A stretch of DNA of 64,000 nucleotides from NCBI GenBank assembly GCA_031425195.1, contig JANPIX010000019.1:1-64000 (forward strand), read 5' to 3'. Position numbers and translations under genes: made by a program. Below the pieces are notes generated by a model. That model was not told the DNA's origin. It made no database searches and saw nothing but the letters and a program-made list of their open reading frames with translations. The stretch comes from JANPIX01 sp031425195 (GTDB taxonomy: Bacteria; Pseudomonadota; Alphaproteobacteria; Rhodobacterales; Rhodobacteraceae). Below, one piece after another: positions 25,312 to 33,552 of this stretch. The number at the start of each line of letters is the position of its first letter. The first letter of the stretch is position 1.

Positions 25312-25962
25312 ATGGACCAAGCCCGCCCCCTGCCAGCCTATCTGGTGCAGCGGTTTCATGGATGGCGTGCAACCGCCTATCAGGAAAATCGAGTATGGTA
25401 TCGCCGGTTGGCGGAAAGTGGTCAGCATCCACGGGCGATGGTGATTTCATGTTGTGATAGTCGCGTACATGTCACGTCAATCTTTGGTGCAGACGAAGGC
25501 GAGTTTTTCATCCACCGCAACGTCGCCAATCTGGTGCCGCCTTACAATCCGGACGGCGAATACCACGGCACATCTGCCGCTGTTGAATATGCGGTTTCGG
25601 CGTTGAAGGTGGCCCATCTTGTCGTGCTGGGTCATTCCAACTGTGGCGGCGTCAAGGGTTGTCATGACATGTGCGCAGGCCACGCGCCGGAACTTGAAGC
25701 TAAATCGAGTTTCGTTGGCCGCTGGATGGATATTCTGCGCCCTGGCTATGAACGCACCGCCAGTCTGGGCGATGGGCCGGAACGGGTTAAGGCGATGGAA
25801 AAGCAGGCCGTCCTGATCAGTCTGGAAAACCTGATGACTTTCCCCTTTGTTCGGCAGGCGGTTGAAGATGACTGGTTGACGATCCACGGTTTGTGGACCG
25901 ACACTGGTGCAGGCGGATTGGAAAACTATGACCCTGCACAAGGCAGGTTTGTCGCTGTCTGA
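25312..25962 (+). CDS. beta-class carbonic anhydrase
   Basis: Interconverts CO2 and bicarbonate. The 216 residues carry all zinc and catalytic motifs: VISCCDSRV (Cys47, Asp49, Arg51), HRNVANLVPPY, and VVLGHSNCGGVKG (His108, Cys111). Length and motifs fit the clade B beta enzymes of bacteria. TAGGAG lies 8 bases before the ATG. It likely supplies bicarbonate for carboxylases such as acetyl-CoA carboxylase; no regulator is adjacent. The next gene begins 26 bases downstream. Confidence 0.96.
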   Translation: MDQARPLPAYLVQRFHGWRATAYQENRVWYRRLAESGQHPRAMVISCCDSRVHVTSIFGADEGEFFIHRNVANLVPPYNPDGEYHGTSAAVEYAVSALKVAHLVVLGHSNCGGVKGCHDMCAGHAPELEAKSSFVGRWMDILRPGYERTASLGDGPERVKAMEKQAVLISLENLMTFPFVRQAVEDDWLTIHGLWTDTGAGGLENYDPAQGRFVAV

Positions 25963-25987
25963 TCGCGGTATTCAGGGGGGAATGGCC

Positions 25988-26419
25988 ATGTTGCGGTGTC
26001 TTTGCGTGATGATGGCGCTGGCAAGCCCTGCCACAGCGCAGAACGTTGTGGAACTGCGCCTTACGTTTGACGATGAAACCCGCCTGACCCTTGCGCAGAT
26101 TGGCGAACGGGTGACCGTGAACGTCTGGCTGTATGGCGAACCGTCGGCAGAGGGCCGCGATTATGCCAACGACATGGGTCAGGTTTATCTTGGCACCGAA
26201 ACTTTTGACATCTGGCCTGATGACCAGACCTTGCAGTTGGGCAGTTCGCTGGCAGGCGCACCGACTGAACTGGTCCAGGAACCGATGATGAACGTCAATA
26301 TCTATACAAGTCGCATCGCTGACGAAAACAACCTGATCGACTGCGAGGTGATCGATGGGCCGTTCAGCCAACTTGTCGCCGAACCGCAAACCGCCGCCTG
26401 TTCCATGCTGGCAAAGTGA
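25988..26419 (+). CDS. exported protein of unknown function
   Basis: A 143-residue protein with a signal peptide (LCVMMALASPATAQ) and a small mature domain starting VVELRLTFDDETRLTLAQIG that looks beta-rich (VTVNVWLYGEP, DMGQVYLGTETFDIW). Two Cys near the C-terminus (IDCEVID, TAACSML) could form a disulfide in the periplasm. I chose ATG 25988 because AGGGGGG lies 7 bases upstream; the ATG at 25982 is too close to that site. It follows the carbonic anhydrase gene by 25 bases. No family is recognised. Confidence 0.75.
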   Translation: MLRCLCVMMALASPATAQNVVELRLTFDDETRLTLAQIGERVTVNVWLYGEPSAEGRDYANDMGQVYLGTETFDIWPDDQTLQLGSSLAGAPTELVQEPMMNVNIYTSRIADENNLIDCEVIDGPFSQLVAEPQTAACSMLAK

Positions 26420-26466
26420 CGGGCAAGCTCAGGCCGATTGTGCGACGGGCGGTCCGGCAGTTCCTG

Positions 26467-27732
26467 TCATCCGGTGATCAAAAATTCCGACCCGTCCAGT
26501 GCGAGTGATACTGAAATGTTAGCAAACTTGATCTGTCCTGCGCCACCTGACCCGTCCTTATCATAGAACAGATCGCCCGTCGTGGAATTGTAGATGATCC
26601 TGTCGCTGCTGTCGGCGGCATTCGTGCCGATCCTGAATTTCCCAGCCGCCAGGACGCCGATCGAACCCAGTTCGGTAAAGATGTCTTCATCCAACAGGAT
26701 CTTGTCGTCGTTACTTTCAAAATCCACTATCTGATCGACATTCAGCGGCCCCAAAACGGTGTCGAACACAAATCTGTCTGACCCGTCGCCGCCAATGAGA
26801 ACGTCGTTTCCTGTGCCGCCTGCGAGAAGATCATCATCCTGCAATCCCGTCAGGATATCGTTTCCGACGCCACCATAGAGGTTGTCGTTGCCTGCCAGGC
26901 CGTCAAGCCGGTCATTCCCTTCGCTCCCGAAAATGCTGTCGGACCCTGCGCGACCGAAGCAAGTGTCGGCTCCGATCCCGCCGTAAAAAGCATCGTTGCC
27001 AGTCCCAAGGTCGGCTTTATCATCACCGCCCCCGCCGAACACTTGGTCATTGCCATCGTTGCCTGAAAGATCGTCGTTTCCGCCACCGCCGTTCAAACTG
27101 TCTTTGCCGTCTCGCCCAAGAAAGTAGTCATTTCCGTCGCCTCCAAAGATGGAGTCGTCGCCAGCAAAACTTTGGAGCGCGTCATTGCCCCCACCGCCGA
27201 AAATTAGGTCATTACCGGTGTCAGTGGGCAGACTACCGCCTGCGATCGCGTCGTTGCCTACGCCGCCGTAAAGTTCATCGCCGCCACTGCCGCCAAGTAG
27301 GGCATCTTTTCCGATGCCGCCGATCAGAGTATCTGCGCCTGCATAACCAGAGAGGAAATCGTCCGCGCTTGTGCCGGTAATGTAGTCACGTCCCGACAGC
27401 ATGAACCTGGCAAATGCTTCAGGATACTTGCTGTTCGCCGCTGCATTCAAGGCTTTGGCCGAAAGGTCGAGCCCGGTGACAGACATGAGAAGATCGCCGT
27501 TGAAGAACATTTTCACGGCCGTGATCCGCCCCCCCGTCAGCTTGAACCCATCCGCAGAATTAACCGAGGTGATCGCTTCTCCAATATATTGCACTGACAA
27601 GGTAGGGTCGCCCGCCTCAACACGGCGAGGCGCCACTAACGTGTAATCCAGCGCCTGTATGCCCTTCAGATAGGTGGCTAAAAAGGCTCCCGCCGGCCCC
27701 AAATAGCCGCCATTTAAAGTCCAGATCGGCAT
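26467..27732 (-). CDS. RTX calcium-binding repeat protein, likely type I secreted
   Basis: A 421-residue acidic, Gly/Asp-rich protein. Residues 1-110 form a non-repeat N-terminal domain (YLGPAGAFLATYLKGIQAL). About residues 118-315 hold some twenty nonapeptide repeats of GGxGxDxLx type (GGVGNDILTGLQDDDLLAGG). The C-terminal part (FVFDTVLGPLNVDQIVDFE) resembles the end domain of peptidase M10-type RTX proteins and probably carries the type I secretion signal. No protease HExxH or lipase motif is visible, and no ABC/MFP secretion genes are adjacent. Function outside the cell is unknown. Confidence 0.87.
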   Translation of the reverse strand: MPIWTLNGGYLGPAGAFLATYLKGIQALDYTLVAPRRVEAGDPTLSVQYIGEAITSVNSADGFKLTGGRITAVKMFFNGDLLMSVTGLDLSAKALNAAANSKYPEAFARFMLSGRDYITGTSADDFLSGYAGADTLIGGIGKDALLGGSGGDELYGGVGNDAIAGGSLPTDTGNDLIFGGGGNDALQSFAGDDSIFGGDGNDYFLGRDGKDSLNGGGGNDDLSGNDGNDQVFGGGGDDKADLGTGNDAFYGGIGADTCFGRAGSDSIFGSEGNDRLDGLAGNDNLYGGVGNDILTGLQDDDLLAGGTGNDVLIGGDGSDRFVFDTVLGPLNVDQIVDFESNDDKILLDEDIFTELGSIGVLAAGKFRIGTNAADSSDRIIYNSTTGDLFYDKDGSGGAGQIKFANISVSLALDGSEFLITG

Positions 27733-27876
27733 CCCCTGCTCCCTCTTGTGCTTATTTTTTGCTTATTGCGAAAACACCCGATTTCGCGGTGTTCAGATAT
27801 CGGCCGCTTGGGCGGCAATCCTTGCGCCGTTTAAATCGAAACGAAATGAGCAAGCGGTCAACCCATTTGGACAATA

Positions 27877-27925
27877 CTGCAACGCAGTCTGCCAGTTGGC
27901 TGTCTGGCAAAAGACTGCATTGCAG
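27877..27925. repeat. long interrupted hairpin between parC and the RTX gene
   Basis: CTGCAACGCAGTC (27877-27889) pairs with GACTGCATTGCAG (27913-27925) with one mismatch, and TGCCAG (27890-27895) continues the stem with CTGGCA (27904-27909), leaving an 8-base loop and an AAA bulge. The element covers 49 bases in an AT-richer 262-base gap, downstream of parC and about 145 bases upstream of the RTX start. No T-run follows on either strand, so a simple terminator is unlikely. Confidence 0.6.
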
Positions 27926-27994
27926 GTTGGTTAGGGTCATGTGAAATGCTTACCTAAGGGAAACCTGTCTATCAGCCAAAAAGTCGTTGTGGAG

Positions 27995-30301
27995 TTAAAA
28001 CGTAAAACGATTGTCGCGCGGGAAACCTCGGGGGGCCATCTTGCCCGCGCCAGCACGCGCGCCAAGCCATTCCGCGAGATCCGGTTCGGTTCGGGTGCGC
28101 CCTGCGGGGTCTTTCCACGTCAGTCCGTCAGCCAGTGCAAAGGTCACGGCATCCGACAACCCGCCGTCCTTGTATTTTTGCATCCGAACCCCTTTGCCGC
28201 GTGGCATTTCCGGCAATTCGACAAGGCGGAAAACGATCATCTTGCGGTTTTCACCGATCACGGCGACATGGTCACCCGTGATGCGCCGGCAAAGCGCGGT
28301 TTTGACGCCGTCGCGCACAGTCAACACAGCCTTGCCCGCGCGCGTCATCGCCAGCACGTCGTCAGACGGCACGATAAAGCCGTCTCCGGCGGTGGATGCG
28401 ATCAACAGCTTTTCGCCGGCACGGAAGATCATCAGATCTGTGATATCGCAATCGTTTGGCAAGTCGACCATAAGCCGAACCGGTTCCCCCATGCCGCGCC
28501 CGCCGGGCAGGTTTGCACCCAATAGAGTGTAGAACCGGCCATTCGACCCGATGAGCAGGATGCGGTCGGTAGTTTCTGCGTGAAACAAGAACCGTCCTTC
28601 GTCGCCGTCCTTGAACTTCACTTCGGTGTCGAGCGCGACATGGCCCTTCATCGCTCTGATCCAGCCCATCTTGGAACAGATCACAGTGATCGGTTCCCGT
28701 TCAATCATCGCGTCATAGGGGACGTCTTCCGTCTCACCCGCCTCGGCAAAGCTGGTGCGGCGGGCGCCGCCCTTGCTATCCTTGCCGAACTGCTTTTGCA
28801 AAGCGGCAAGATCCTTGCCGATCTGACGCCATTGCAGGCGATCATCGCCCATCAGATCATCAAGGCCCGCGCGTTCCTTCAGCAAGGCGTCACGTTCGGC
28901 GATCAGTTCCATTTCTTCCAGCCGCCGCAAAGACCGCAGGCGCATGTTCAGGATGGCTTCGGTCTGCACCTCCGTCAGTTCGCCATCGCCAGGCGCGGGC
29001 GGCTGATAGTCTTTTTCCGAATTGGCGCGGCGATGCGGCTTGCCCCAGGTTTCGGCCATCAGCGCGCGTTTGGGATCATCGTCATAGCGGATGATGTCGA
29101 TCACCCGGTCAAGGTTCAGGAAGGTGATCAGGAACCCTTCCAGCACTTCCAGTCTGGCATCAATCTTTTCAATGCGGTGTTCAGTCCGGCGCTGCAGGAC
29201 GTTGCGGCGGTGGTCAAGAAAGGCGCGCAGCACTTCTTTCAACGAACAGACCTTGGGCACACGCCCGTCGATCAGCACGTTCATGTTCAGGCTGAACCGG
29301 ATTTCGAGATCGGAATTGCGAAACAGCGTTCCCATCAGCATGTCGGGTTCCACGGTGCGCACACGGGGTTCCAGAACAATGCGGACCTCGTCGGTGGATT
29401 CGTCGCGCACATCCGCCAGAAGCGGGGTTTTCTTGGTCTGGATCAGTTCGGCCAGCCGTTCGATCAGTTTCGATTTCTGCACCTGATAGGGTATTTCGGT
29501 GACAACGATCTGCCATGTCCCACGGCCCAGATCCTCCACCGCCCAGCGCGCCCGAAGGCGGAATGCCCCACGGCCTGTCCGGTACGCATCCAGAATGTTG
29601 CTGCGTGGTTCCACGATGACCCCGCCCGTCGGAAAGTCCGGCCCGGGGATCAGCGCAACAAGCGCCTCATCCGAGGTGTCCGGGTCTTTCAGCATCGCTT
29701 GGCAGGCGTCGATCAGTTCGTGCAGATTGTGCGGGGGGATGTTGGTTGCCATCCCAACCGCAATTCCCGACGATCCGTTGGCCAGAAGGTTGGGGAAAGC
29801 GCCCGGCATGACAACCGGTTCTTCCAGTGTCCCGTCGTAATTGGGACGGAAATCCACGGCGTTTTCGGCCAACCCCTCCATCAGCGTTTCCGCAATCGAG
29901 GTCAGCCGCGCCTCGGTATAGCGGCTCGCGGCAGGATTATCGCCATCGATGTTGCCAAAGTTGCCCTGCCCGTCGACAAGCGGATAGCGGACGTTGAAAT
30001 CCTGCGCCAGCCGCGCCATTGCGTCATAGATCGCCATATCACCATGCGGGTGATAATTGCCCATCACATCCCCGCTGATCTTGGCCGACTTTCGGAATGC
30101 GCCCGTTGGCGACAGACGAAGTTCCCGCATCGCATACAGGATACGCCGATGGACCGGTTTCAGCCCGTCGCGCGCATCCGGCAGGGCGCGGTGCATGATC
30201 GTGGAAAGCGCATAGGTCAGATACCTCTCGCCGATCGCCCGGCGGAGCGGTTCGGACGTCAGTGAAGGCTCTATCTGGGGGATCTCGGGATCATCGGACA
30301 T
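27995..30301 (-). CDS. parC: DNA topoisomerase IV subunit A
   Basis: Subunit of the type II topoisomerase that unlinks daughter chromosomes. The 768 residues include the breakage-reunion domain with DARDGLKPVHRRILYAMREL, NYHPHGDMAIYDAM and the catalytic Tyr128 in AASRYTEARLT. The C-terminal beta-propeller is shorter and less regular than in GyrA, and the GyrA box is absent, so ParC is preferred over GyrA. ATG 30301 gives the family N-terminus; upstream in-frame codons are not conserved-looking. The residue matching E. coli ParC Ser80 is Met89. Confidence 0.95.
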   Translation of the reverse strand: MSDDPEIPQIEPSLTSEPLRRAIGERYLTYALSTIMHRALPDARDGLKPVHRRILYAMRELRLSPTGAFRKSAKISGDVMGNYHPHGDMAIYDAMARLAQDFNVRYPLVDGQGNFGNIDGDNPAASRYTEARLTSIAETLMEGLAENAVDFRPNYDGTLEEPVVMPGAFPNLLANGSSGIAVGMATNIPPHNLHELIDACQAMLKDPDTSDEALVALIPGPDFPTGGVIVEPRSNILDAYRTGRGAFRLRARWAVEDLGRGTWQIVVTEIPYQVQKSKLIERLAELIQTKKTPLLADVRDESTDEVRIVLEPRVRTVEPDMLMGTLFRNSDLEIRFSLNMNVLIDGRVPKVCSLKEVLRAFLDHRRNVLQRRTEHRIEKIDARLEVLEGFLITFLNLDRVIDIIRYDDDPKRALMAETWGKPHRRANSEKDYQPPAPGDGELTEVQTEAILNMRLRSLRRLEEMELIAERDALLKERAGLDDLMGDDRLQWRQIGKDLAALQKQFGKDSKGGARRTSFAEAGETEDVPYDAMIEREPITVICSKMGWIRAMKGHVALDTEVKFKDGDEGRFLFHAETTDRILLIGSNGRFYTLLGANLPGGRGMGEPVRLMVDLPNDCDITDLMIFRAGEKLLIASTAGDGFIVPSDDVLAMTRAGKAVLTVRDGVKTALCRRITGDHVAVIGENRKMIVFRLVELPEMPRGKGVRMQKYKDGGLSDAVTFALADGLTWKDPAGRTRTEPDLAEWLGARAGAGKMAPRGFPRDNRFTF

Positions 30302-30465
30302 AGATGCTGTGTAGTCGCAGGTTTTGGCTTGGTCCAGCCGGATTTGACACGCCGTGATCCGACAAAAATTCCTGCTGGCAATGATTGCGGATTGCCCCAT
30401 TTTTTCCACAGCGGTGGTATAGTCTTGTGATAGACCCCGCCCAGATTGGTGATTCCGGTGCCCTC

Positions 30466-30975
30466 ATGCTTCGTTTGACGTTCCTTCTGTCTGCGGCGCT
30501 GTTCCTGACCTTGCTGATCGGCGGGCAGGACTATGGACAATTGCGCCCCGGCCTTGCAGCCCAAAAGGAAGAACGTGCCGCGGCGCTGGCGCTGGCCGAA
30601 GCATCGCCAAAGCCGGTGTCTGACCTTGTTGTTGCCGCCTTCGTCCCTGAGGATGAAGGCACGCCCGAACCCGCGCCGGCGCCCCCGGCCTTGGCCTTGC
30701 CCCTTGTGACACCTCAGCCGATTGCCGATTCCCTGGCAGCACCGTCAGACGAGGTTGCCGCATCGGAACCTACAGAAGTGTGGTTTGTAACCGGTGCAAC
30801 CGTGAATGTGCGCGCTGGCCCCGGCACGGAACATGCCGTTCTGGATAAACTGTCACGCGGCGATGCAGCCACGCTTGTTTCTTTGGATGGCACGGGATGG
30901 GCAAAGATTCGGATCGAAGGCGATGGGATCGAAGGTTTCGTCTCCACTGACTTTCTGTCGCAAGTCGCACCCTGA
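30466..30975 (+). CDS. exported SH3-domain protein
   Basis: A 169-residue protein with an N-terminal signal or membrane anchor (LTFLLSAALFLTLLIGG), a Pro/Ala-rich linker (about 40-105) and a C-terminal bacterial SH3 domain: WFVTGATVNVRAGPGTEHAV and TGWAKIRIEGDGIEGFVSTD. Such domains bind peptidoglycan or other envelope parts. It diverges from parC. Its stop codon overlaps the next start in a CTGA arrangement, so translation of the dehydrogenase is probably coupled to it. Confidence 0.85.
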   Translation: MLRLTFLLSAALFLTLLIGGQDYGQLRPGLAAQKEERAAALALAEASPKPVSDLVVAAFVPEDEGTPEPAPAPPALALPLVTPQPIADSLAAPSDEVAASEPTEVWFVTGATVNVRAGPGTEHAVLDKLSRGDAATLVSLDGTGWAKIRIEGDGIEGFVSTDFLSQVAP

Positions 30976-31799
30976 AACCCCGGTCGATCCTTATCACCGG
31001 TTGCTCGTCGGGAATCGGCTATGATGCCGCCCACGCGCTTGCGCGACGCGGCTGGCGGGTGTTTGCCACCTGCCGCGCGGAAAAGGACTGCGCCCGGCTG
31101 CGCGACGAAGGGCTTGAAAGCCTACCGCTTGATTATGCCGACGAGGCGAGCATCCAGACTGCCTTGGCCGAGGTGTTGGCAAGAACCGGCGGAACGCTGG
31201 ATGCGCTTTACAACAACGGTGCCTTTGCCAACCCCGGTGCCGTCGAAGATCTGCCGCGTGACGCGTTGCGGGCGATTTTTGAAACCAACCTGTTCGGTTA
31301 TCACGATCTGACGCGGCGCGTGATCCCGGTGATGCGGGCACAGGGGCATGGGCGGATCATCAATTGTTCATCCGTCCTTGGCCTTGTCGGTCTGAAATGG
31401 CGGGGGGCCTATGTCGCCACAAAGTTTGCGCTGGAAGGTTTGACCGACGTGCTGCGCATCGAACTGCGCGGGACGAATATTGCCGTGATCCTGATCGAAC
31501 CCGGACCCGTGACAAGTCGCATCCGCGCCAATGCCATTCCGCATTTCGAACGTTGGATCGATTGGGAAAATTCGGCCCGCGCGTCGGAATACACAGATTT
31601 GCGTGACCGGCTTTACGCCGAAAAAGGGCCAGACCGTTTTGAATTGCCCGCCAGTGCCGTGACGGCCAAACTGATCCATGCACTGGAAAGCGCACGGCCC
31701 GCACCACGCTATTTCGTGACCACACCCACCTACCTGATGAATGTGGCGCGCCGCATCCTGCCGACGCGGGCGCTTGACTGGCTGATCGCCAAAGGCTGA
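30972..31799 (+). CDS. short-chain dehydrogenase/reductase, apparent CTG start
   Basis: An NAD(P)-dependent SDR of 275 residues. The cofactor loop TGCSSGIG, the NNGAF motif, INCSSVLG with the catalytic Ser, YVATKFALEG (Tyr and Lys) and IEPGPVTS are all present. The cofactor loop lies upstream of the first conventional start (GTG at 31059). The only plausible initiator upstream is CTG at 30972, overlapping the TGA of the SH3 gene (CTGA); the frame is closed at 30948. Substrate unknown; the pattern resembles classical SDRs acting on retinol/steroid-like or fatty alcohols. Confidence 0.88.
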   Translation: MKPRSILITGCSSGIGYDAAHALARRGWRVFATCRAEKDCARLRDEGLESLPLDYADEASIQTALAEVLARTGGTLDALYNNGAFANPGAVEDLPRDALRAIFETNLFGYHDLTRRVIPVMRAQGHGRIINCSSVLGLVGLKWRGAYVATKFALEGLTDVLRIELRGTNIAVILIEPGPVTSRIRANAIPHFERWIDWENSARASEYTDLRDRLYAEKGPDRFELPASAVTAKLIHALESARPAPRYFVTTPTYLMNVARRILPTRALDWLIAKG

Positions 31800-31876
31800 T
31801 CCGAAATCTTTTCTGCGCCGGGTGTTCGCTTTTCCTTCGCGCCGGAATAGGTTCTGCGCAGATAAAGGGGATCCCC

Positions 31877-32086
31877 ATGACGAACGACCCGCTGTTCATT
31901 CTTGCCGCCATCGCCGCGCTTGTCGTGCTGATCATTCTGATGATCGGCATCGGCAGCTTTGCCAAAGGGGGCGAGTTCAACCGCAAGAATGCAAACCGGC
32001 TGATGCGATACCGAATAATCGCGCAGGCCGTGGCGGTTATTCTGATCGTGGGATTTGCCTGGATGCGATCGGGCGGGGGAAACTGA
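31877..32086 (+). CDS. twin transmembrane (HIG1-like) small protein
   Basis: A 69-residue inner-membrane protein with two hydrophobic helices (FILAAIAALVVLIILMIGI and IIAQAVAVILIVGFAWM) joined by a basic loop with NRKNANRLMRYR, the hallmark of the HIG1/twin-transmembrane family. In alphaproteobacteria such proteins lie next to cobalamin adenosyltransferase or etf genes; related mitochondrial HIG1 proteins associate with cytochrome oxidase. Its stop overlaps the next start (TGATG). Confidence 0.88.
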   Translation: MTNDPLFILAAIAALVVLIILMIGIGSFAKGGEFNRKNANRLMRYRIIAQAVAVILIVGFAWMRSGGGN

Positions 32087-32661
32087 TGGTTGTTCTGAAC
32101 AAGATCTACACGAAAACCGGGGACGCGGGCGAAACCGCGCTTGGCAACGGCGCGCGGGTGGCGAAATTCGCGCTCCGGGTCAGTGCATACGGTACGGTTG
32201 ATGAAACCAATGCCACGGTTGGCATGGCACGCCTGCATGCTGCGGGCGAACTCGACGCGGCGCTAAAGCGCATTCAGAACGATCTGTTCGATCTGGGGGC
32301 AGATCTGTGTCGGCCCGACATGGAACGCGATGGAGATGCGGGCTATGTGCCGCTGCGCATCGTGGAATCGCAGGTTCTGCGGCTGGAGGCCGAGATTGAT
32401 GCCCTGAACGGGCGGCTTGAACCGTTGCGCAGTTTCATTCTGCCCGGGGGCAGCGCACTTGCCGCACATCTTCACCTGTGTCGTACCACAAGCCGCAGGG
32501 CCGAACGCCTTACCGTGGAACTGGCGACGATAGAGGCGATCAACCAACAGGCCGTGGTCTATCTTAACCGCCTGTCGGACTGGTTTTTCGTCGCCGGGCG
32601 CATCGCGAACAATGATGGGCGCGATGATGTTCTTTGGGTGCCGGGTCTGACGCGGGGGTGA
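32086..32661 (+). CDS. PduO-type cob(I)alamin adenosyltransferase
   Basis: Transfers adenosyl from ATP to cob(I)alamin to make coenzyme B12. The 191-residue protein starts with LNKIYTKTGDAGETALGNG (ATP-binding), followed by VSAYGTVDETNATVG and, near the C-terminus, LCRTTSRRAERLTVEL and YLNRLSDWFFVAGR, all family signatures. It begins within the stop of the twin-transmembrane gene and is followed by etfBA after 128 bases. B12 would serve enzymes such as methylmalonyl-CoA mutase elsewhere in the genome. Confidence 0.95.
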   Translation: MVVLNKIYTKTGDAGETALGNGARVAKFALRVSAYGTVDETNATVGMARLHAAGELDAALKRIQNDLFDLGADLCRPDMERDGDAGYVPLRIVESQVLRLEAEIDALNGRLEPLRSFILPGGSALAAHLHLCRTTSRRAERLTVELATIEAINQQAVVYLNRLSDWFFVAGRIANNDGRDDVLWVPGLTRG

Positions 32662-32789
32662 ACCCGACGGAACGGCGTCCTGCGTCATGTTGACGTCGCA
32701 TTTGGTCTGTTTTCCAACCCTCAGACGCGATAAACCCCGCGCAAGGATATTGCGCCCCGTGGGGTAGACTTGGCTTTGGGAGTTTGCAG

Positions 32790-33551
32790 ATGAAAGTTCT
32801 GGTGCCTGTCAAACGGGTGATCGACTATAACGTCAAGGTGCGCGTCAAGGCCGATGGGTCGGGCGTCGATCTGGCAAACGTCAAGATGTCGATGAACCCC
32901 TTTGACGAAATCGCCGTTGAAGAGGCGATCCGCCTGCGCGAAAAAGGACTTGTGACCGAAGTGGTCGTGGTGTCGATCGGCGTCAAACAGTCTCAGGAGA
33001 CGTTGCGAACAGCCCTTGCCATGGGTGCTGACCGGGCAATCCTGATCGAGGCGACAGACAACGTGCAAACCGATATCGAGCCGCTGGCAGTGGCCAAGCT
33101 TTTGGCAGCCGTTGTTCGGGAAGAAGCGCCGGGTCTGGTGCTGTGCGGCAAACAGGCAATCGACAACGACATGAACGCCACGGGGCAGATGTTGTCAGCG
33201 CTCCTCGGTTGGTCGCAGGGAACTTTTGCCAGCGCGCTGGCAGTGGAAGGCGACCACGCGGTCATCACCCGCGAAGTGGACGGTGGGATGCAGACAATCC
33301 GCGTCAAGATGCCGACCATCGTCACAGTCGACCTGCGACTGAATGATCCGCGCTATGCCAGCCTGCCCAACATCATGAAGGCAAAACAGAAACCCTTGGC
33401 GCTCAAGGTGCCCGCCGATTATGGCGTGGACGTGGCCCCGCGTCTTTCGGTGCTCAAAACCGTCGAACCTGCGGGTCGCAAGGCGGGTGTCAAGGTTGGT
33501 TCCGTGAGTGAACTGATCGCAAAATTGCGCGATGAAGCGGGAGTGATCTGA
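32790..33551 (+). CDS. etfB: electron transfer flavoprotein subunit beta
   Basis: Beta subunit of ETF, which takes electrons from acyl-CoA and other dehydrogenases and passes them to ETF-quinone oxidoreductase. The 253 residues show LVPVKRVIDYNVKVRVK at the N-terminus, the AMP-binding region VLCGKQAIDNDMNATGQML and VDLRLNDPRYASLPNIMKAK (recognition loop). GGGAG lies 7 bases before ATG 32790; a TTG two codons earlier is an alternative. EtfA follows after one base. Confidence 0.97.
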   Translation: MKVLVPVKRVIDYNVKVRVKADGSGVDLANVKMSMNPFDEIAVEEAIRLREKGLVTEVVVVSIGVKQSQETLRTALAMGADRAILIEATDNVQTDIEPLAVAKLLAAVVREEAPGLVLCGKQAIDNDMNATGQMLSALLGWSQGTFASALAVEGDHAVITREVDGGMQTIRVKMPTIVTVDLRLNDPRYASLPNIMKAKQKPLALKVPADYGVDVAPRLSVLKTVEPAGRKAGVKVGSVSELIAKLRDEAGVI

Positions 33552-33552
33552 T

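Noticed and set aside
26467..27732. Calling the RTX protein a metalloprotease because of its M10-type C-terminal region
   Set aside because: No HExxHxxGxxH motif anywhere in the protein; only the repeat and end domains match.
27746..27944. Three small overlapping frames of 61-62 codons on both strands in the parC-RTX gap
   Set aside because: No ribosome-binding sites, no plausible composition, and they coincide with the hairpin element.
28580..30265. Long open frame antisense to parC (561 codons)
   Set aside because: No recognisable domain; ParC motifs are complete on the other strand.
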